From Harmonia axyridis (Eukaryota > Arthropoda > Insecta > Coleoptera > Coccinellidae): 64,000 bases of DNA. Both the position numbers and the translations under genes were made by a program. The notes under the pieces were generated by a model. It saw only the letters and a program-made list of their open reading frames with translations. It did no database searches and was not told the origin of the DNA. Within the stretch, counting starts at the first letter, position 1. Every line of letters starts with the position of its first letter. Location: NCBI RefSeq assembly GCF_914767665.1, contig NC_059501.1, positions 48,980,798 through 49,044,797 on the forward strand, written 5' to 3'. This document shows positions 23,808 to 37,179 of the stretch, piece by piece.

Positions 23808-24619
23808 CATAATACTTCTGTATTTTCAAAATCAATTTTATGATCCTTTTTCATTGAGTGTACAGCTAAAGCACATCGTGGGTTCATTGTCCGGATATCA
23901 CTCTTATGTAACTTTAATCGACTCTTTAACCATTGAGATGTCTGTCCCACATAGGTGCCATCACATTCGGAACATTTAATTTTATACACTACATTAGATT
24001 TCAGTGGGTTTGGTGTTGTATCTTTCAATTTACTGTATAACCTCTTGATAGTTTTCGTGTTGTATGTACTTATTTTTACTTTTTCATCTTTAAAACAATT
24101 CTTAATTTTGCTGGTTAGATTTCCTATGTTGGGAAGGCTGCCATTTTTTATTACAGGATCATCTTGAACTATATTTTGAATTTGTTCAGGTTTTCGTCGA
24201 GATTCTGTTATGGAGACTGTCAGTTTCATACATTAGTTTGTCGAGCATTTGTTTTGGATAGGAATTTTGCCGAAAGATCTCATGTAATTTCTTTATGTTC
24301 GCATCCACCATATCTGGATGGCAGATTCTTTGTATCCTGTTTTTCATTTCTTTGATACAATTTATTTTCATGTTAATCGGATGTTCTGATTTGAAATGTA
24401 TGAACTTGTTTGAATTTGTTTCTTTTTGATACCAGTCCAGTTTAATTATGTTATTTATTCTGCAAACCTTTGTATCCAGGAATGGAACAGAATTATTTTC
24501 ATCTTCTCTTTCACTTGTAAATTGGATGTTCAAGTCAAAACTGTTAAATACCTGAATTATCTCCTCCAAGCCTGTTTTCGGTATTGCAATAGTACGACTG
24601 TTATCTGGAGACAATATTA
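23586..24619 (-). pseudogene. Penelope-like element: RT C-terminus and GIY-YIG endonuclease
   Basis: Minus-strand remnant of a PLE. The first part (24614-24186) is the RT C-terminus with VPFLDTKV, IKLDWYQKETNSNKF and RIQRICHP. It is followed in a shifted frame by the linker and GIY-YIG domain (24170-23810): NVVYKIKCSECDGTYVGQTS then WLKSRLKLHKSDI, where GTYVGQTS holds the YIG-like motif and the Arg is conserved. A (TA)n array at 23747-23803 splits the C-terminal region, which resumes as DVQRLSNVYTFL and ends FYDGPLDE, the shared PLE C-terminus. PLEs combine telomerase-like RT with this nuclease. The 5' end is cut by (TA)n at 24626 and there is at least one frameshift. Confidence 0.8.
23747..23803. 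repeat. (TA)n microsatellite inside PLE coding region
   Basis: TA array between the GIY-YIG domain and the C-terminal FYDGPLDE segment. It reads as an insertion into coding sequence when compared with the PLE at 40034-40384. Confidence 0.85.
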
Positions 24620-24620
24620 T

Positions 24621-24625
<5 letters not shown>

Positions 24626-24672
<47 letters not shown>
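24626..24672. repeat. (TA)n microsatellite between PLE and RLE fragments
   Basis: TA array that ends the PLE RT fragment on one side and begins the RLE-type non-LTR fragment on the other. Confidence 0.85.
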
Positions 24673-24673
<1 letters not shown>

Positions 24674-24679
<6 letters not shown>

Positions 24680-24825
24680 CACCCCCAATGGACTAGTTGA
24701 AAAGCATCTGGCGCAAAACACGGAAAGGCTGGGACTTGACGAAAACCTAATTGAAAAAGCGCAGAAGGAGGTCATCTTATGGACCACCCGAATAGTCCGA
24801 AGTTTCCTGACCACCAGCTGATAAA
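24674..24825 (+). pseudogene. C-terminal tail of RLE-type non-LTR retrotransposon
   Basis: Reads TPNGLVEKHLAQNTERLGLD, then ENLIEKAQKEVILWTTRIVR and FLTTS, then stop. It aligns by eye with the end of the ORF at 27190-27690 (NGLVHRKTTQHLNELDLP ... MQKAVILGTVSIVRKI). This is the extreme C-terminus of elements with a restriction-like endonuclease (R2/R4 group). It is bounded by (TA)n on the left. Downstream, an A-rich stretch leads into further (TA)n (24889-24964), which looks like a 3' tail. A short piece of the same end recurs at 26807-26835. Confidence 0.6.
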
Positions 24826-24880
24826 TGTCTTGATCCCACCGATCCGGCATTATCGAAAGCCAAACCCTATTAAGGTGATA

Positions 24881-24928
<48 letters not shown>

Positions 24929-25198
24929 ATTAAAATTAGTGATATATATATATATATATATATATAAATGTAAATAAATAATAAATATATATAAATGAAT
25001 CCCTTTTTCCCTTGGTCACGGCATCACGCGTGAATGGCTGGACCGATTTCACTAATTCTTATTTTGTTGTATTTGTTATTATTAGGAGAAGGTTCTTATG
25101 TAAGAAAAAATTACAAAAGTTGCATAATTCACGTAGTTGACATTGAAACAAAGAAACGTAGTTTATAATTTTTATATGCTCTTTGCAAATACATCGGA

Positions 25199-26175
25199 CA
25201 GAGTCGCTTCTGTGGCGTGGTCGACAAAGATCTCGACTGAGGCACCGAAATTCCGGGTTCGAATCCCGGTGAGGGCATGGAAGTTTAGTGGTTGTTCAAG
25301 TCTTTGAGAAAAAATAAAAATTGTATGTTGACATAAGAATGAATGCGAGTGTGAATTATATGTGATACGTGTGGAAAAATTAGGAGAAATCCACCAAATT
25401 TGTGACTGGGTACATAACCTAAAGTTGAGCCCAACAAGCAAGAAAAAATGAATGAATGAATATCGGTTGGAGTTGGTCTGCGGGCGGAATTATAATAACA
25501 AGATATCTACATAATTCATTTACATTTCTTAGTGTATTCTTCACATTGGTTTCTACAGGATAATTTATAGTGTGTTTAGGGCATGGATGTTTAGTGGTTG
25601 TTCAAGTCTTTGAGAAAAAATAAAAATTGTATGTTGACATAAGGATGGATGCGAGTGTGAATTATTATATGTGTAATACATGTGGGAAAATTAGGAGAAA
25701 TCCAACAAATTTGTGACTGGGTACATAACCAGAGGTTGAGCCCAACAATCGAGAAACAATGAATGAATATCGGTCGGTATTATAATAACAAGATATCTAC
25801 ATAATTAATTTACCATTTCTTAGTGTCTTCTTCACATTGGTATCTACAGGATAATTTGTAGTATGTTTAGGGCATGGATGTTTAGTGGTTGTTCAAGTCT
25901 TTGAGAAAAAATAAAAATTGTATGATATGTTGACATAAGGATGAATGCGAGTGTGAATTATATGTAATACATATGGGAAAATTAGGAGAAATCCAACAAA
26001 TTTGTGACTGGGTACATTAACCAAAGGTTGAGCCCAACAAGCGAGAAAGAATGAATGAATGAATATCGGTCGGAGTTGGTCTGTGGTCGGAGTTATAATA
26101 ACAAGATACCTACATAATTCATTAACCATTTCTTAGTGTATTCTTCACATTGGTTTCTACAGGATAATTTGTAAT
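25199..26175 (+). repeat. tRNA-derived SINE with body repeated three times
   Basis: A tRNA-like head at about 25199-25272 has an A-box-like TGGCGTGGTCG (25213-25223) and a perfect B box GGTTCGAATCC (25256-25266). It is followed by a body starting GGGCATGG. The body restarts at 25579 and 25870, giving three tandem copies with periods of 306 and 291. Each copy contains TTTAGTGGTTGTTCAAGTC, GACTGGGTACAT, GTTGAGCCCAACAA and an AATGAATGAAT run. Only the first copy has the tRNA head. A SINE with Pol III promoter is the best reading; it is not a functional tRNA because no clover-leaf forms. Confidence 0.65.
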
Positions 26176-26363
26176 GTGTGTTTTTTTTCTGAAGTGTTTA
26201 TTCAACAAGGTTAGTCAAATTAATATAGTGTTGGAAAGTTTTGATAGACCCTTCTCAAACTTTCACAAAAAAATAGGTACTATTTTGATGTTTATAGTGA
26301 ATAAACATTATATATTATACTATAGTTTTTTTTTCATTTTCAGTTGAATTTTTGTTTCTAAAA

Positions 26364-26696
26364 ATGCCGGCAATTAGACGTACAAACTTAAGTCGCAGAA
26401 CCCGTAATGCTGCAAGTCAAAGAAATACAAGAGCAAGTCAAACTGAGCAAACTGAGCAACGTGAAACGCGGAATGAACTTGAACGGAATCGATGTAACCG
26501 GAACCAACGAAATAGAAGTGTTGCGTTTAACCTCTATAGAGCTGCATTTAATTATAACAAAGAAATTGATTACAGTACACTGCATATCGTTGCTATTGGA
26601 CCAATGAACGTTGTTTGTCAATATTGCAAGGCATTTGAGTTTAAAAATGAAGCCCCTCCATTGTGTTGCTCGAACTTAATAAAGAAATTAACTTAA
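26364..26696 (+). pseudogene. Helitron replicase/helicase N-terminal fragment
   Basis: Starts at ATG 26364 (MPAIRRTNLSRRTRNAASQ), is Arg/Asn-rich, and continues FNLYRAAFNYNKEIDYS and IGPMNVVCQYCKAFEFKNEA, ending with PPLCCSN and a stop. The C-x2-C ... F-K-N-E ... C-C pattern is the N-terminal zinc-binding region of insect Helitron Rep/helicase proteins. Full proteins exceed 1000 residues and this one stops at 110, directly before the Helitron 3' end, so it is a truncated relic. A pyrimidine-rich run ending TTTTCAG at about 26342 could be a splice acceptor. Confidence 0.6.
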
Positions 26697-26774
26697 TTCA
26701 GATGAAAAGATAACCGATATTTCTTGATTATAGGGTGGTACGAAGTTCGCCGGGTCAGCTAGTATATATATATA

Positions 26775-26806
<32 letters not shown>

Positions 26807-26860
26807 GTCCGAAGTTTCCTGACCACTAGCTGATAAATGCTGAGATATTTCGTGCCTGCT

Positions 26861-27177
<317 letters not shown>

Positions 27178-27189
27178 GCAGGCACGAAA

Positions 27190-27690
27190 TATCTCAGCAG
27201 GCATGACTTTATGGGTAAAGTCGTTCATCAATTACTATGCCTCCAAAAGCAACTAGTCCAACACTTCACACCACACCACATATATAAACCACAAACTATA
27301 GTAGAGAACGAACAGCACAAAATATACTGGGATCTGGCAGTCACAACAGACAGAGGTGTGGAACACAATAGACCGGACATGGTGGTATGGGATAACAAAA
27401 AGAAGACCGTCATTATTATTGACTTTGCTGTGCCGCAAGATAACAACCTAGCGAAAAGCTATGCCGAAAAAATATCCAAATATGAGGCACTAGCACAGCA
27501 AATGAAGGACATGTGGAGGCTCAAAGCAGTGACTATAATGCCCCTAATAATAAGCGTGAATGGCCTCGTACACCGAAAGACCACTCAACATCTAAATGAA
27601 CTGGACCTGCCGCACAACACCATCACGTGGATGCAGAAAGCAGTAATCCTGGGAACTGTCAGCATAGTGAGAAAAATAACTTGTACATAT
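27190..27690 (+). pseudogene. Restriction-like endonuclease of R2/R4-type retrotransposon
   Basis: C-terminal part of a non-LTR polyprotein. It shows RPDMVVWDNKKKTVIIIDFA followed by VPQDNNLAKSYAEKISKYEA, the P-D ... D-x-A core and downstream Lys of the restriction-like nuclease. It then has the typical tail, TIMPLIISVNGLVHRKT, and MQKAVILGTVSIVRKI. In the family this domain nicks a specific target to start integration. The RT and the DNA-binding N-terminus are missing and the 5' end is cut by the long (TA)n. The last codons run into the inverted-repeat element that starts near 27683. The segment itself has no stop. Confidence 0.7.
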
Positions 27691-29760
27691 ATTTTAACCC
27701 AAGATTCCTGAGGTCAAAAGAAACACTTTTTCCCTCAACATTTTTTCCGATTCGGCCCTGTTAAAAAGTTACAGGCTGTTGAAAATCGTTAAAAAAATGT
27801 GATTTTCGGTTATATCGAAGGAAATGACTTATGAAATATAGCTTTTTTTTGATGTGATACATCTTCCCCAAACACAAGATTCCATACACATTTTTCTGTT
27901 TCTTAATTATGAACATTACATCCCATAAAAATACCAGAAATTCGAAGAAACAAACTCTTAAAAGTAATTTGAACGTTCATTGAAGAATATTTGGCTAATT
28001 TGAAAAATAAAAGTATTCCTTATATTTTCTCGTACAAAGCGCCGTTTTCGAATAACTTGATCTTAAAAAAAAAATTATCTGGGAAATTCAAAAAATTGGG
28101 TACTTTGGCTGAATGCAACCCTGTTCTGTTGTGGGAAAAAAACCACAGAAATGAATATTTACTATGATGTCATGTCTCAGTTTTCAGAATTGAAGTAATA
28201 GCCAACTTAGTTTGAAAATGAAGTTACATATTTCAATAAGCTCACCCCAACTCCTCGATTTAATTACAAATTACTGAGCTTTGGCACAGCTCTGATAATA
28301 AGAAGATACTTCACTAAAATCAACATTCTTTTTGAAAAGTCCAGATTATTCATAAAGCCCATGTTCAAAAAAGTTTTCACAAAATAGTCCCATTATAATG
28401 ATAACAATCAATATCTCACTAAAAACTGCTGCTATAGAACAATACTGTATTCTTCTTCGGATCATTCAAACATACCACTAAGTACATACCAGACAAATTT
28501 TCATGTGATTTAGATTGAATACTTTTATTCTTTTGCTATTCCATGAATTCATCCTAAGAGCACATGATTGATTGACATACTTCCAAGAGGGCCATAATTG
28601 TTTTAATGTGAAAACAAATTAGGTTTTGAAAGAATCAGGATATTCTATTGTGGATATTTATATTGAATACTTCTCATTTATTTTCAATGCCAAAATCAAG
28701 ATGAATTAAGTAGTAACGTTGGCTATAATGTACACATTAAGAACAAATTTGATTACAAGTGGAGTCTAACATTTTCCATTGATTACAGAGCCAGAATATT
28801 TCACATATTTCCATATTTTCATACTGATGGCTTCAAAAATATTGATGCATTTCAATATTTTTATTAGATAGTTGGAACAAATCAAATGCTTCATTTCATA
28901 AAGGAATTGTTTTCTATCAGAATGCACAGTGATTTATTTTGTATCCACACATTTATTTATTTTGGAAGTTGTTTTCAAATTTCTTGAAAATATGTACGGA
29001 ACTTCAATATTCTGTTGGGTTTCTTCAAATCTTCGATGATTTTCATTTCATGCTAACATAATAACAAATATCTTATAACAATAACCGTGTAAACTGTAAA
29101 TGAAAATTTTAGGTTAGAACATAGATTTTTCGAAAAGAACTGCTGTGTTTATATTTGGCATCACTCGAAATTTGAAAGTCAAACTTAAAAGCACAGATTA
29201 CTATAGTCTGTGTTAGAACTTTCACAGATAAATTATTTATTTGAGATTTAAAGGTTAAATGGCAATTCTTGTACGAAATTAAATAAACAACGATATCATA
29301 TAATAATATAATTTTTATTTATATAAATGAAATATAAAGAATGAATGGATATGGATATCAGTGCTAATATGGGTGGTAGCGAGCTCAATTCGTTATACTT
29401 ATCGAAAATGAAATAGAAAATCAAGGGAAGAATATTTAATTTTTAGCGTCAACGAAATTGGAATAACTCATTTATTTCATTATAAACACTACTTTGGTCA
29501 ACAAATGGAATGTTAAACGTGAGTTTATGATGGTTTTTCTAATTTAGTAGCTTTTTTCCAAGGTTCAAAAGGTATATCTTATGTTTGAGAAAACTTCAGT
29601 GTTCCGGTTTTCAGGGGTGAATTAGCTCATTTTGAAAATTCAAAATGGCTATATCTTTTTAACAGGGCCGAATCGGAAAAAATGGTAAATGAAAAAAGTG
29701 TTTCTTTTGACCTCAAGAATCTTCGGTTGAAATTTATGTACAAGTCAAAGACTCACTCTG
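27683..29760. mobile_element. 2-kb TA-flanked inverted-repeat element, copy 1
   Basis: Ends are inverted: CTTGTACATATATTTTAACC-like on the left and GTACAAGTCAAAGACTCACTCTG on the right. The first 16 or so bases of the left end (CAGGGTGAGTCTTTGA in other copies) are missing. The interior is non-coding and AT-rich and matches 60061-62003 in the opposite orientation (for example TTGAAAAGTCCAGATTATTC at 28330 and its complement near 61310). Three related copies occur in the window. There is no transposase, so it was presumably moved by a mariner-type enzyme. Confidence 0.7.
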
Positions 29761-29764
29761 TATA

Positions 29765-32450
<2,686 letters not shown>

Positions 32451-33060
32451 TTTTGTATATTTGCTATCTCCCTTGTGTCCACTTCATCGGAACCCTTCCG
32501 AATGTGTCTACATAAAGAGTAAAAAATTGTTATCATGTTTTCTTGTTGAGGACTGTAAAACTAGCCGATGTCCTGTAATTTCGTTTGTGACGTTACTTAT
32601 GATCATATATATGTATATACATATTTTTTTTTGTTCTTTTTTAAACAGAACTGTTTCCGTGGAAAAATTTTGAACAAAGCCTTAATGGCATACTGTATCC
32701 CCTGAGAAATCTTGAAACCATGGGAAGAGATGGAGGATGGAGGTGTGCTCACGGACAAGTTCTTCAATGAACTTAAGTGAGTTCATGTTTCCATTTTTCA
32801 TCTTCTGTGATTCTGTATATCTGTGAATCCCAACCATTTATATGTGATACTGCAATCTCGAGATCATAGATTGTTGTTTATTGGTTTTATTCTATTTATT
32901 TTGTTTGCTTGTAGTGTTTGAAATTAGAACCTAGAATTGTATGTAACAAAATGCTGGATAAATATTGTTATTGTTTTTATTATTGTTCATACGCTGTTTT
33001 ACATGTATTTTGTGAGATAAGTATGAATAAATTATTATTATTATTAAAAAAAAAAAAAAA
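32451..33060 (+). other. Retrotransposon 3' UTR with ATT-repeat tail
   Basis: Non-coding sequence between the RT stop codon and a tail of (ATT)n (about 33029-33044), then A15-17 and (TA)n. A short simple-repeat tail preceded by GAATAAA is usual for CR1/L2/Jockey-type elements, so this is read as the 3' UTR of the RT above. Confidence 0.5.
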
Positions 33061-33700
33061 AATATATATATATACATACAGGGTGGCCACTTTTTCAATG
33101 GGATTGTATTGGTAACTTTTAAACCATAAGAGTAAGAAGGTCGGTCAAATGGAGAAAAAGTTGCATTTATAGGAGCATTCTCAAGCAGTTCAAACAAATC
33201 GAGATCATCTGGGCCGGTTATTGAGATATCATAAGAAAAGTAAATTCTGTCATTTTGATTTTTCTTTTATTTCCACTTTATTTAAAATATTATCAAAAAA
33301 TGTTACAGGAATTTTTTATTCGACAGTAATATGTTCTCAATTTGACGTAATCAGATTTCGTATCCAACGTTTCGTGCTCTCTGGGCCACCCTCAACCTCA
33401 TTTTTTTCAATACGGACCTGTATATTTTATGACACTTTTCGAAATGACTTTTAACGCTGAATTCAACGATATATCATACAATGTCATTCAAAGTTGATTT
33501 TCAGGTGATTTTGACCCTCATCCAAATTTCTTTGGGTCGGATCTGTATTACATTTCGGTACCTTTAGTTTAATTAACAACAAGCAATACATTTCGATGAG
33601 AAAATCAACTTACTCATCTTGAACTAAATGGAACATATCAGAATCAAATCAAGAAACAAGTAATAATTATTTACATATTTCAATTCATAATAATTAAACG
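33061..33700. other. CAGGGTGG transposon end and unassigned DNA
   Basis: A single transposon-like end, TACAGGGTGGCCACTTTTTC, starts at about 33077 after (TA)n. No inverted partner was found nearby. The following 600 bases have no recognisable gene. Confidence 0.35.
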
Positions 33701-33705
33701 AATTA

Positions 33706-33903
33706 TCATTTAATGAAAGAAAAATCCATAAGCCTTTTTGCACAAGTTTCGTGGTAAGCACCCCCGCAATTTTTGCATATATACGTTGTATATTGCTTTT
33801 TAACGCAACATTTAAAATATCTGCTACATTTTTGTGTAGTTTTTAATTCAAAATCGGCACTTTCTTCGGAGTACTGTTCTAACACGTCATCATTATCCGC
33901 CAT
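33706..33903 (-). pseudogene. Cys-rich (PHD-like) fragment, retroelement ORF1-like
   Basis: A minus-strand ORF with a plausible ATG at 33903 (MADNDDVLEQYSEESADF). It has a Cys/His cluster, CSRYFKCCVKKQYTTYICKN followed by CGGAYHETCAKR, then stops after MDFSFIK. C-C ... C-x2-C ... H-x2-C resembles a PHD-like finger as at the start of some insect retrotransposon ORF1 proteins, and the acidic N-terminus fits. The ORF can be extended upstream to 34062, but that part shows no domain. A host gene fragment is possible. No partner gene is nearby. Confidence 0.35.
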
Positions 33904-34365
33904 CTTAACTCTTAGAATAGAATAGAATAGAATATAACTGGTGAATGGTGAATTGTCACTCTGAATAGTGAATAACTGGAAGCCCTCTCTGGTGGTGGGG
34001 CAATGGTGGGAGAAAGCATCGAAGCAGGATTCTTCTTCTTCCTCTGTAAGCCTTAACACCATGTTTTAGATTTTACTACCTTAATATGCAACAGAAAAAA
34101 GTTACAGGTTGTTCCTAAATAGAATTTTGATTCGAATTTGTATCGGAAACCTCTTTATTTCAACTAATCGGCCATCGGTTTTCTCTCCAGTGATAAATAA
34201 ATAATTCCTTATGAACCATATGCAAAAACTTACCATGTTTTACATTCTTTTTTTTTAATGATAGATATCATTAATTACATCTGCCGTATTCCTCTTTATT
34301 CAGTAGCATTTTGTGTTTACTATTAATTTGGTGATAATTCGTATTAAGTTATAAAATCGATCACT

Positions 34366-35540
34366 ATGCCTAATTTTACCAATGAAGATTATTTAAATCT
34401 CATTCTACTTCATGGAGTATGTAATAAAGTTGTAGATAGAACGATTCGACTGTTCATTGAGAGGTTTCCTGACCGACCCAGACCAACGAGAGATACCATT
34501 AACAGAACCATGACAAACTTGAGAAATGTCGGATCTTTCGTTAAGAAAACTATACACAGAGAAAAAAGTGTAGTAGAAGATGAGAACAACGAAATTACAG
34601 TTCTTGCATATTTTCGTGTGAATCCTCAAAATTCTCTCAAAGATGCCGAGGTTGATCTGGGATTATCTCAATCGAGTGTTTGGAGAATATTAAAAAAACA
34701 TAAAATGCACCCATATAAATTCAATAGGGTACAGCATTTGAAGGAAACTGATTTCGTCAGGAGAACAGAGTTTTGCGAAGCTATGATGATTCGATTTCAA
34801 GAGAATGAATACTTTTTGGACTGTATAATTTGGACAGATGAATCTGAATTCACAAAGAATGGTTCTTTCAATAGGCATAACAGTCATTATTGGGAAGAAG
34901 AGAACAACCACCACCTCAGACAATGGAACTTTCAAGAGACCTGGAGTTTCAATGTTTTTTGCGCCTTCAAAAATAATGCAATTCTCGATGTTCACATTTA
35001 TGATGGGACTTTAACTGGTAAGATAGAACACTACACATGTTTGCATTATTTAAAGAATGTTCTCCCTTAGGAGTTAGATATTCTGACATATTGACTCAAA
35101 TATAATTGAGCCGCTAGTACAGAACCATAATGACTTATGGTATCAACAAGATGGCGCGCCTCCACACAATTCACTCAATGTGTCAAATATCCTCTACAGT
35201 CTATTTGAAGATCGATGGTTGGCGAACAATAGTCCACATCTTTGGCCACCACGTTCTCCCGATTTAACTCCTTTAGACTATTATGTTTGGGGTAGGATAA
35301 AAAATATTGTCTACTCAACTCCCCTGACTGATAAAGAGGACTGCATAGAACGAGTCAGAAATGCGTTCAGGTTTGTTTAGATTTTTAGATTCATAGTTTT
35401 GAAACTCAATTTGGTTTTTAAACACTTTTGCAGATCTCTTCCTCCCGATGAAATAAGAAGAGCAACGCACGAAGCATTCCTGAGACGTATAAATAAATGT
35501 CTAGAAATTAACGGTCAAAACTTTGAGCATCTTCTCTAGT
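34366..35540 (+). pseudogene. DUF4817-type (Tc1/mariner-like) transposase
   Basis: Starts at ATG 34366 with the helix-turn-helix domain known as DUF4817 (MPNFTNEDYLNLILLHGVCN, then RLFIERFPDRPRPTRDTINR). A second helix-turn-helix follows (LGLSQSSVWRILKKHKMHPY), then the DDE core: IIWTDESEFTKNG (first Asp), a frame break near 35070, WYQQDGAPPHN (second Asp) and WPPRSPDLTPLDYYVWG (third acidic position). After NAFR a 63-base segment, GTTTGT ... TTTTGCAG (about 35371-35433), can be removed as an intron, leading to SLPPDEIRRATHEAFLRRI and a stop. The transposase would cut and paste at TA. Near-complete but broken around 35070-35130. Clear terminal repeats were not found. Confidence 0.75.
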
Positions 35541-35544
35541 TATA

Positions 35545-36299
35545 ACTGCGAGAGTTTGCCATGGTTCTCCTAATAGTAACTTGAAGTCGGTTTCAAGAAG
35601 GGGTGAAAAATCTACAGCATGGTTCAAATAACAGTTCCTGAAAATTTCATCTTTTTGGCGTGAAGGGAAAAGAAATAGCCGAAAATTCAAGACGAAAAAC
35701 AGTTTTTTGTGAAAGACTCAGAAAATATCCACTTTAGGGCAAGTGTGTGATGCATACACTCACATTATTTTTAACGTAGATTCAATATCTGCCATAAAAA
35801 AATTGGGTTCTAATTTGAAAAAATTGATTTTTCACGATTTTGTCATCCCTAACTTTGAAAGCGATTTTTTCACCCCCTGTATCACGAATCGCGATTTCGA
35901 TTTTCAAAGTGGATACATCAATCTTACATCTTGAAAAATCCCAAAAATGAAAATTTTCCATCCAAAAACCTTGAAGTTATTCTTGTTTCAGCGGAGCTCT
36001 ATTTTCGATTTTTTTTTCGAATTTTCCCGCTCAGAGAGAATTTTCCAACCAAAACTGAAAAATGTTACATCAAAATAACTTGAAATTTTCTAAGGAATCC
36101 ATTTCTGCAATAAAAAAATGGTGTTCCAATTTGAAAAACGGAAGTTGACGTCATTTCCGGAAAAACCGGAGGTGCTCATGCCTTGAAAATATTCTAGATT
36201 TCATCAGCATCGTGAAATACTTATAAGTGCTGAATTTCATGAAAATACGTTCAGTAGTTTCCCGTATAAATATGGGTGAGGTTCCTCGTGAAAGACCCT
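35545..36299. other. Non-coding AT-rich DNA
   Basis: No gene recognised. It may be the 3' flank of the transposase element. Ends with a GTTCCTCGTGAAAGACCC motif that runs into (TA)n. Confidence 0.3.
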
Positions 36300-36311
36300 A
36301 TATATATATAG

Positions 36312-36342
<31 letters not shown>

Positions 36343-36350
36343 ATATATAT
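36300..36350. repeat. (TA)n array, left flank of hammerhead repeat
   Basis: Imperfect TA array directly before the first hammerhead-bearing repeat unit. Confidence 0.85.
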
Positions 36351-36429
36351 GTGTTAAGGATAACGAGGGTTTTTGTTCATAAAACAAAGCACAAAAGGAT
36401 AAGGACAGTCCCTCACAGAGAAATGCTAA

Positions 36430-36471
36430 CCGTAGACACGTGTTTCGGGCTTTAGGCCCTCATCAGTACGG
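36430..36471 (-). ncRNA. Hammerhead ribozyme, retrozyme copy 1
   Basis: Complete type I motif read on the minus strand: stem I CCGUA/UACGG (5 perfect pairs), core CUGAUGA, stem II GGGC/GCCC closed by CUAAA, core GAAA, palindromic stem III CACGUG, then U-C at the cleavage site (GUC before UACGG, between plus positions 36435 and 36434). Stem III has no loop, so activity is expected mainly in dimers or concatemers. Confidence 0.9.
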
Positions 36472-36734
36472 TGCAAAAGTGTTAGGATGAGCAACACCTG
36501 AAACAAACAACAAACAAACAGAGTCAACAACAGAAGCCAGCCGTCCATTTGTGGTTTCAGCAGGAAGACCCAATGGGTTTTCGGGAAACAACCAACATCA
36601 CCACGTAGGAAGCTATAGCTACCTGCGTGACATCCGAGTCCCGGGATAATCACATGTGTTAAGGATAACGAGGGTTTTTGTTCATAAAACAAAGCACAAA
36701 AGGATAAGGACAGTCCCTCACAGAGAAATGCTAA

Positions 36735-36776
36735 CCGTAGACACGTGTTTCGGGCTTTAGGCCCTCATCAGTACGG
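36735..36776 (-). ncRNA. Hammerhead ribozyme, retrozyme copy 2
   Basis: Identical 42-nt motif in the same orientation, 305 bases from copy 1. Confidence 0.9.
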
Positions 36777-36982
36777 TGCAAAAGTGTTAGGATGAGCAAC
36801 ACCTGAACACCGGGACTCGGATGTCACGCAGGTAGCTATAGCTTCCTACGTGGTGATGTTGGTTGTTTCCCGAAAACCCATTGGGTCTTCCTGCTGAAAC
36901 CACAAATGGACGGCTGGCTTCTGTTGTTGACTCTGTTTGTTTGTTGTTTGTTTCAGGTGTTGCTCATCCTAACACTTTTGCA

Positions 36983-37024
36983 CCGTACTGATGAGGGCCT
37001 AAAGCCCGAAACACGTGTCTACGG
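36983..37024 (+). ncRNA. Hammerhead ribozyme, retrozyme inverted copy
   Basis: The same 42-nt motif on the plus strand, in the inverted segment. Confidence 0.9.
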
Positions 37025-37064
37025 TTAGCATTTCTCTGTGAGGGACTGTCCTTATCCTTTTGTG

Positions 37065-37065
<1 letters not shown>

Positions 37066-37133
<68 letters not shown>
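37066..37133. repeat. (TA)n array, right flank of hammerhead repeat
   Basis: TA array of about 65 bases immediately after the inverted hammerhead unit. Confidence 0.85.
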
Positions 37134-37137
<4 letters not shown>

Positions 37138-37179
37138 TATTTATATAAAATAAATGTATGTGTGTAATATTTGAATACA

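Larger units (their letters stand above)
24985..26762 (+). mobile_element. Helitron-like element remnant
   Basis: The 3' terminus reads AAGTTCGCCGGGTCAGCTAG followed by T, the end type (CTRR before T, no target duplication) of insect Helitrons. The left part carries CCCTTGGTCACGGCATCACG and GGCTGGACCGATTTCAC, sequences common near Helitron 5' ends; the exact start is uncertain because it merges with (TA)n. An N-terminal fragment of the Helitron protein is kept at 26364-26696, but Rep and helicase are absent, so the copy is non-autonomous. A SINE-derived tandem array occupies the middle. Confidence 0.7.
36352..37065. mobile_element. Retrozyme-like hammerhead repeat (dimer plus inverted copy)
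   Basis: A 714-bp non-coding block between two (TA)n arrays. A segment beginning TGTGTTAAGGATAACGAGGG occurs at 36353 and again at 36655 in the same orientation, so a unit of about 303-305 bp is present once fully and once in part. After GAGCAACACCTG at about 36807 the sequence becomes the inverse complement of the unit up to 37065. Each of the three copies carries the same 42-nt hammerhead ribozyme, so tandem transcripts from the minus strand would be cut into monomers of about 305 nt. The lack of an ORF, the tandem structure and the ribozyme match the retrozyme concept. An alternative is the pseudo-LTR pair of a PLE whose body was lost. Confidence 0.7.

Noticed and set aside
25199..25275. 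Functional tRNA gene
   Set aside because: A and B boxes are present but acceptor and anticodon stems do not form; the following conserved body identifies a SINE.
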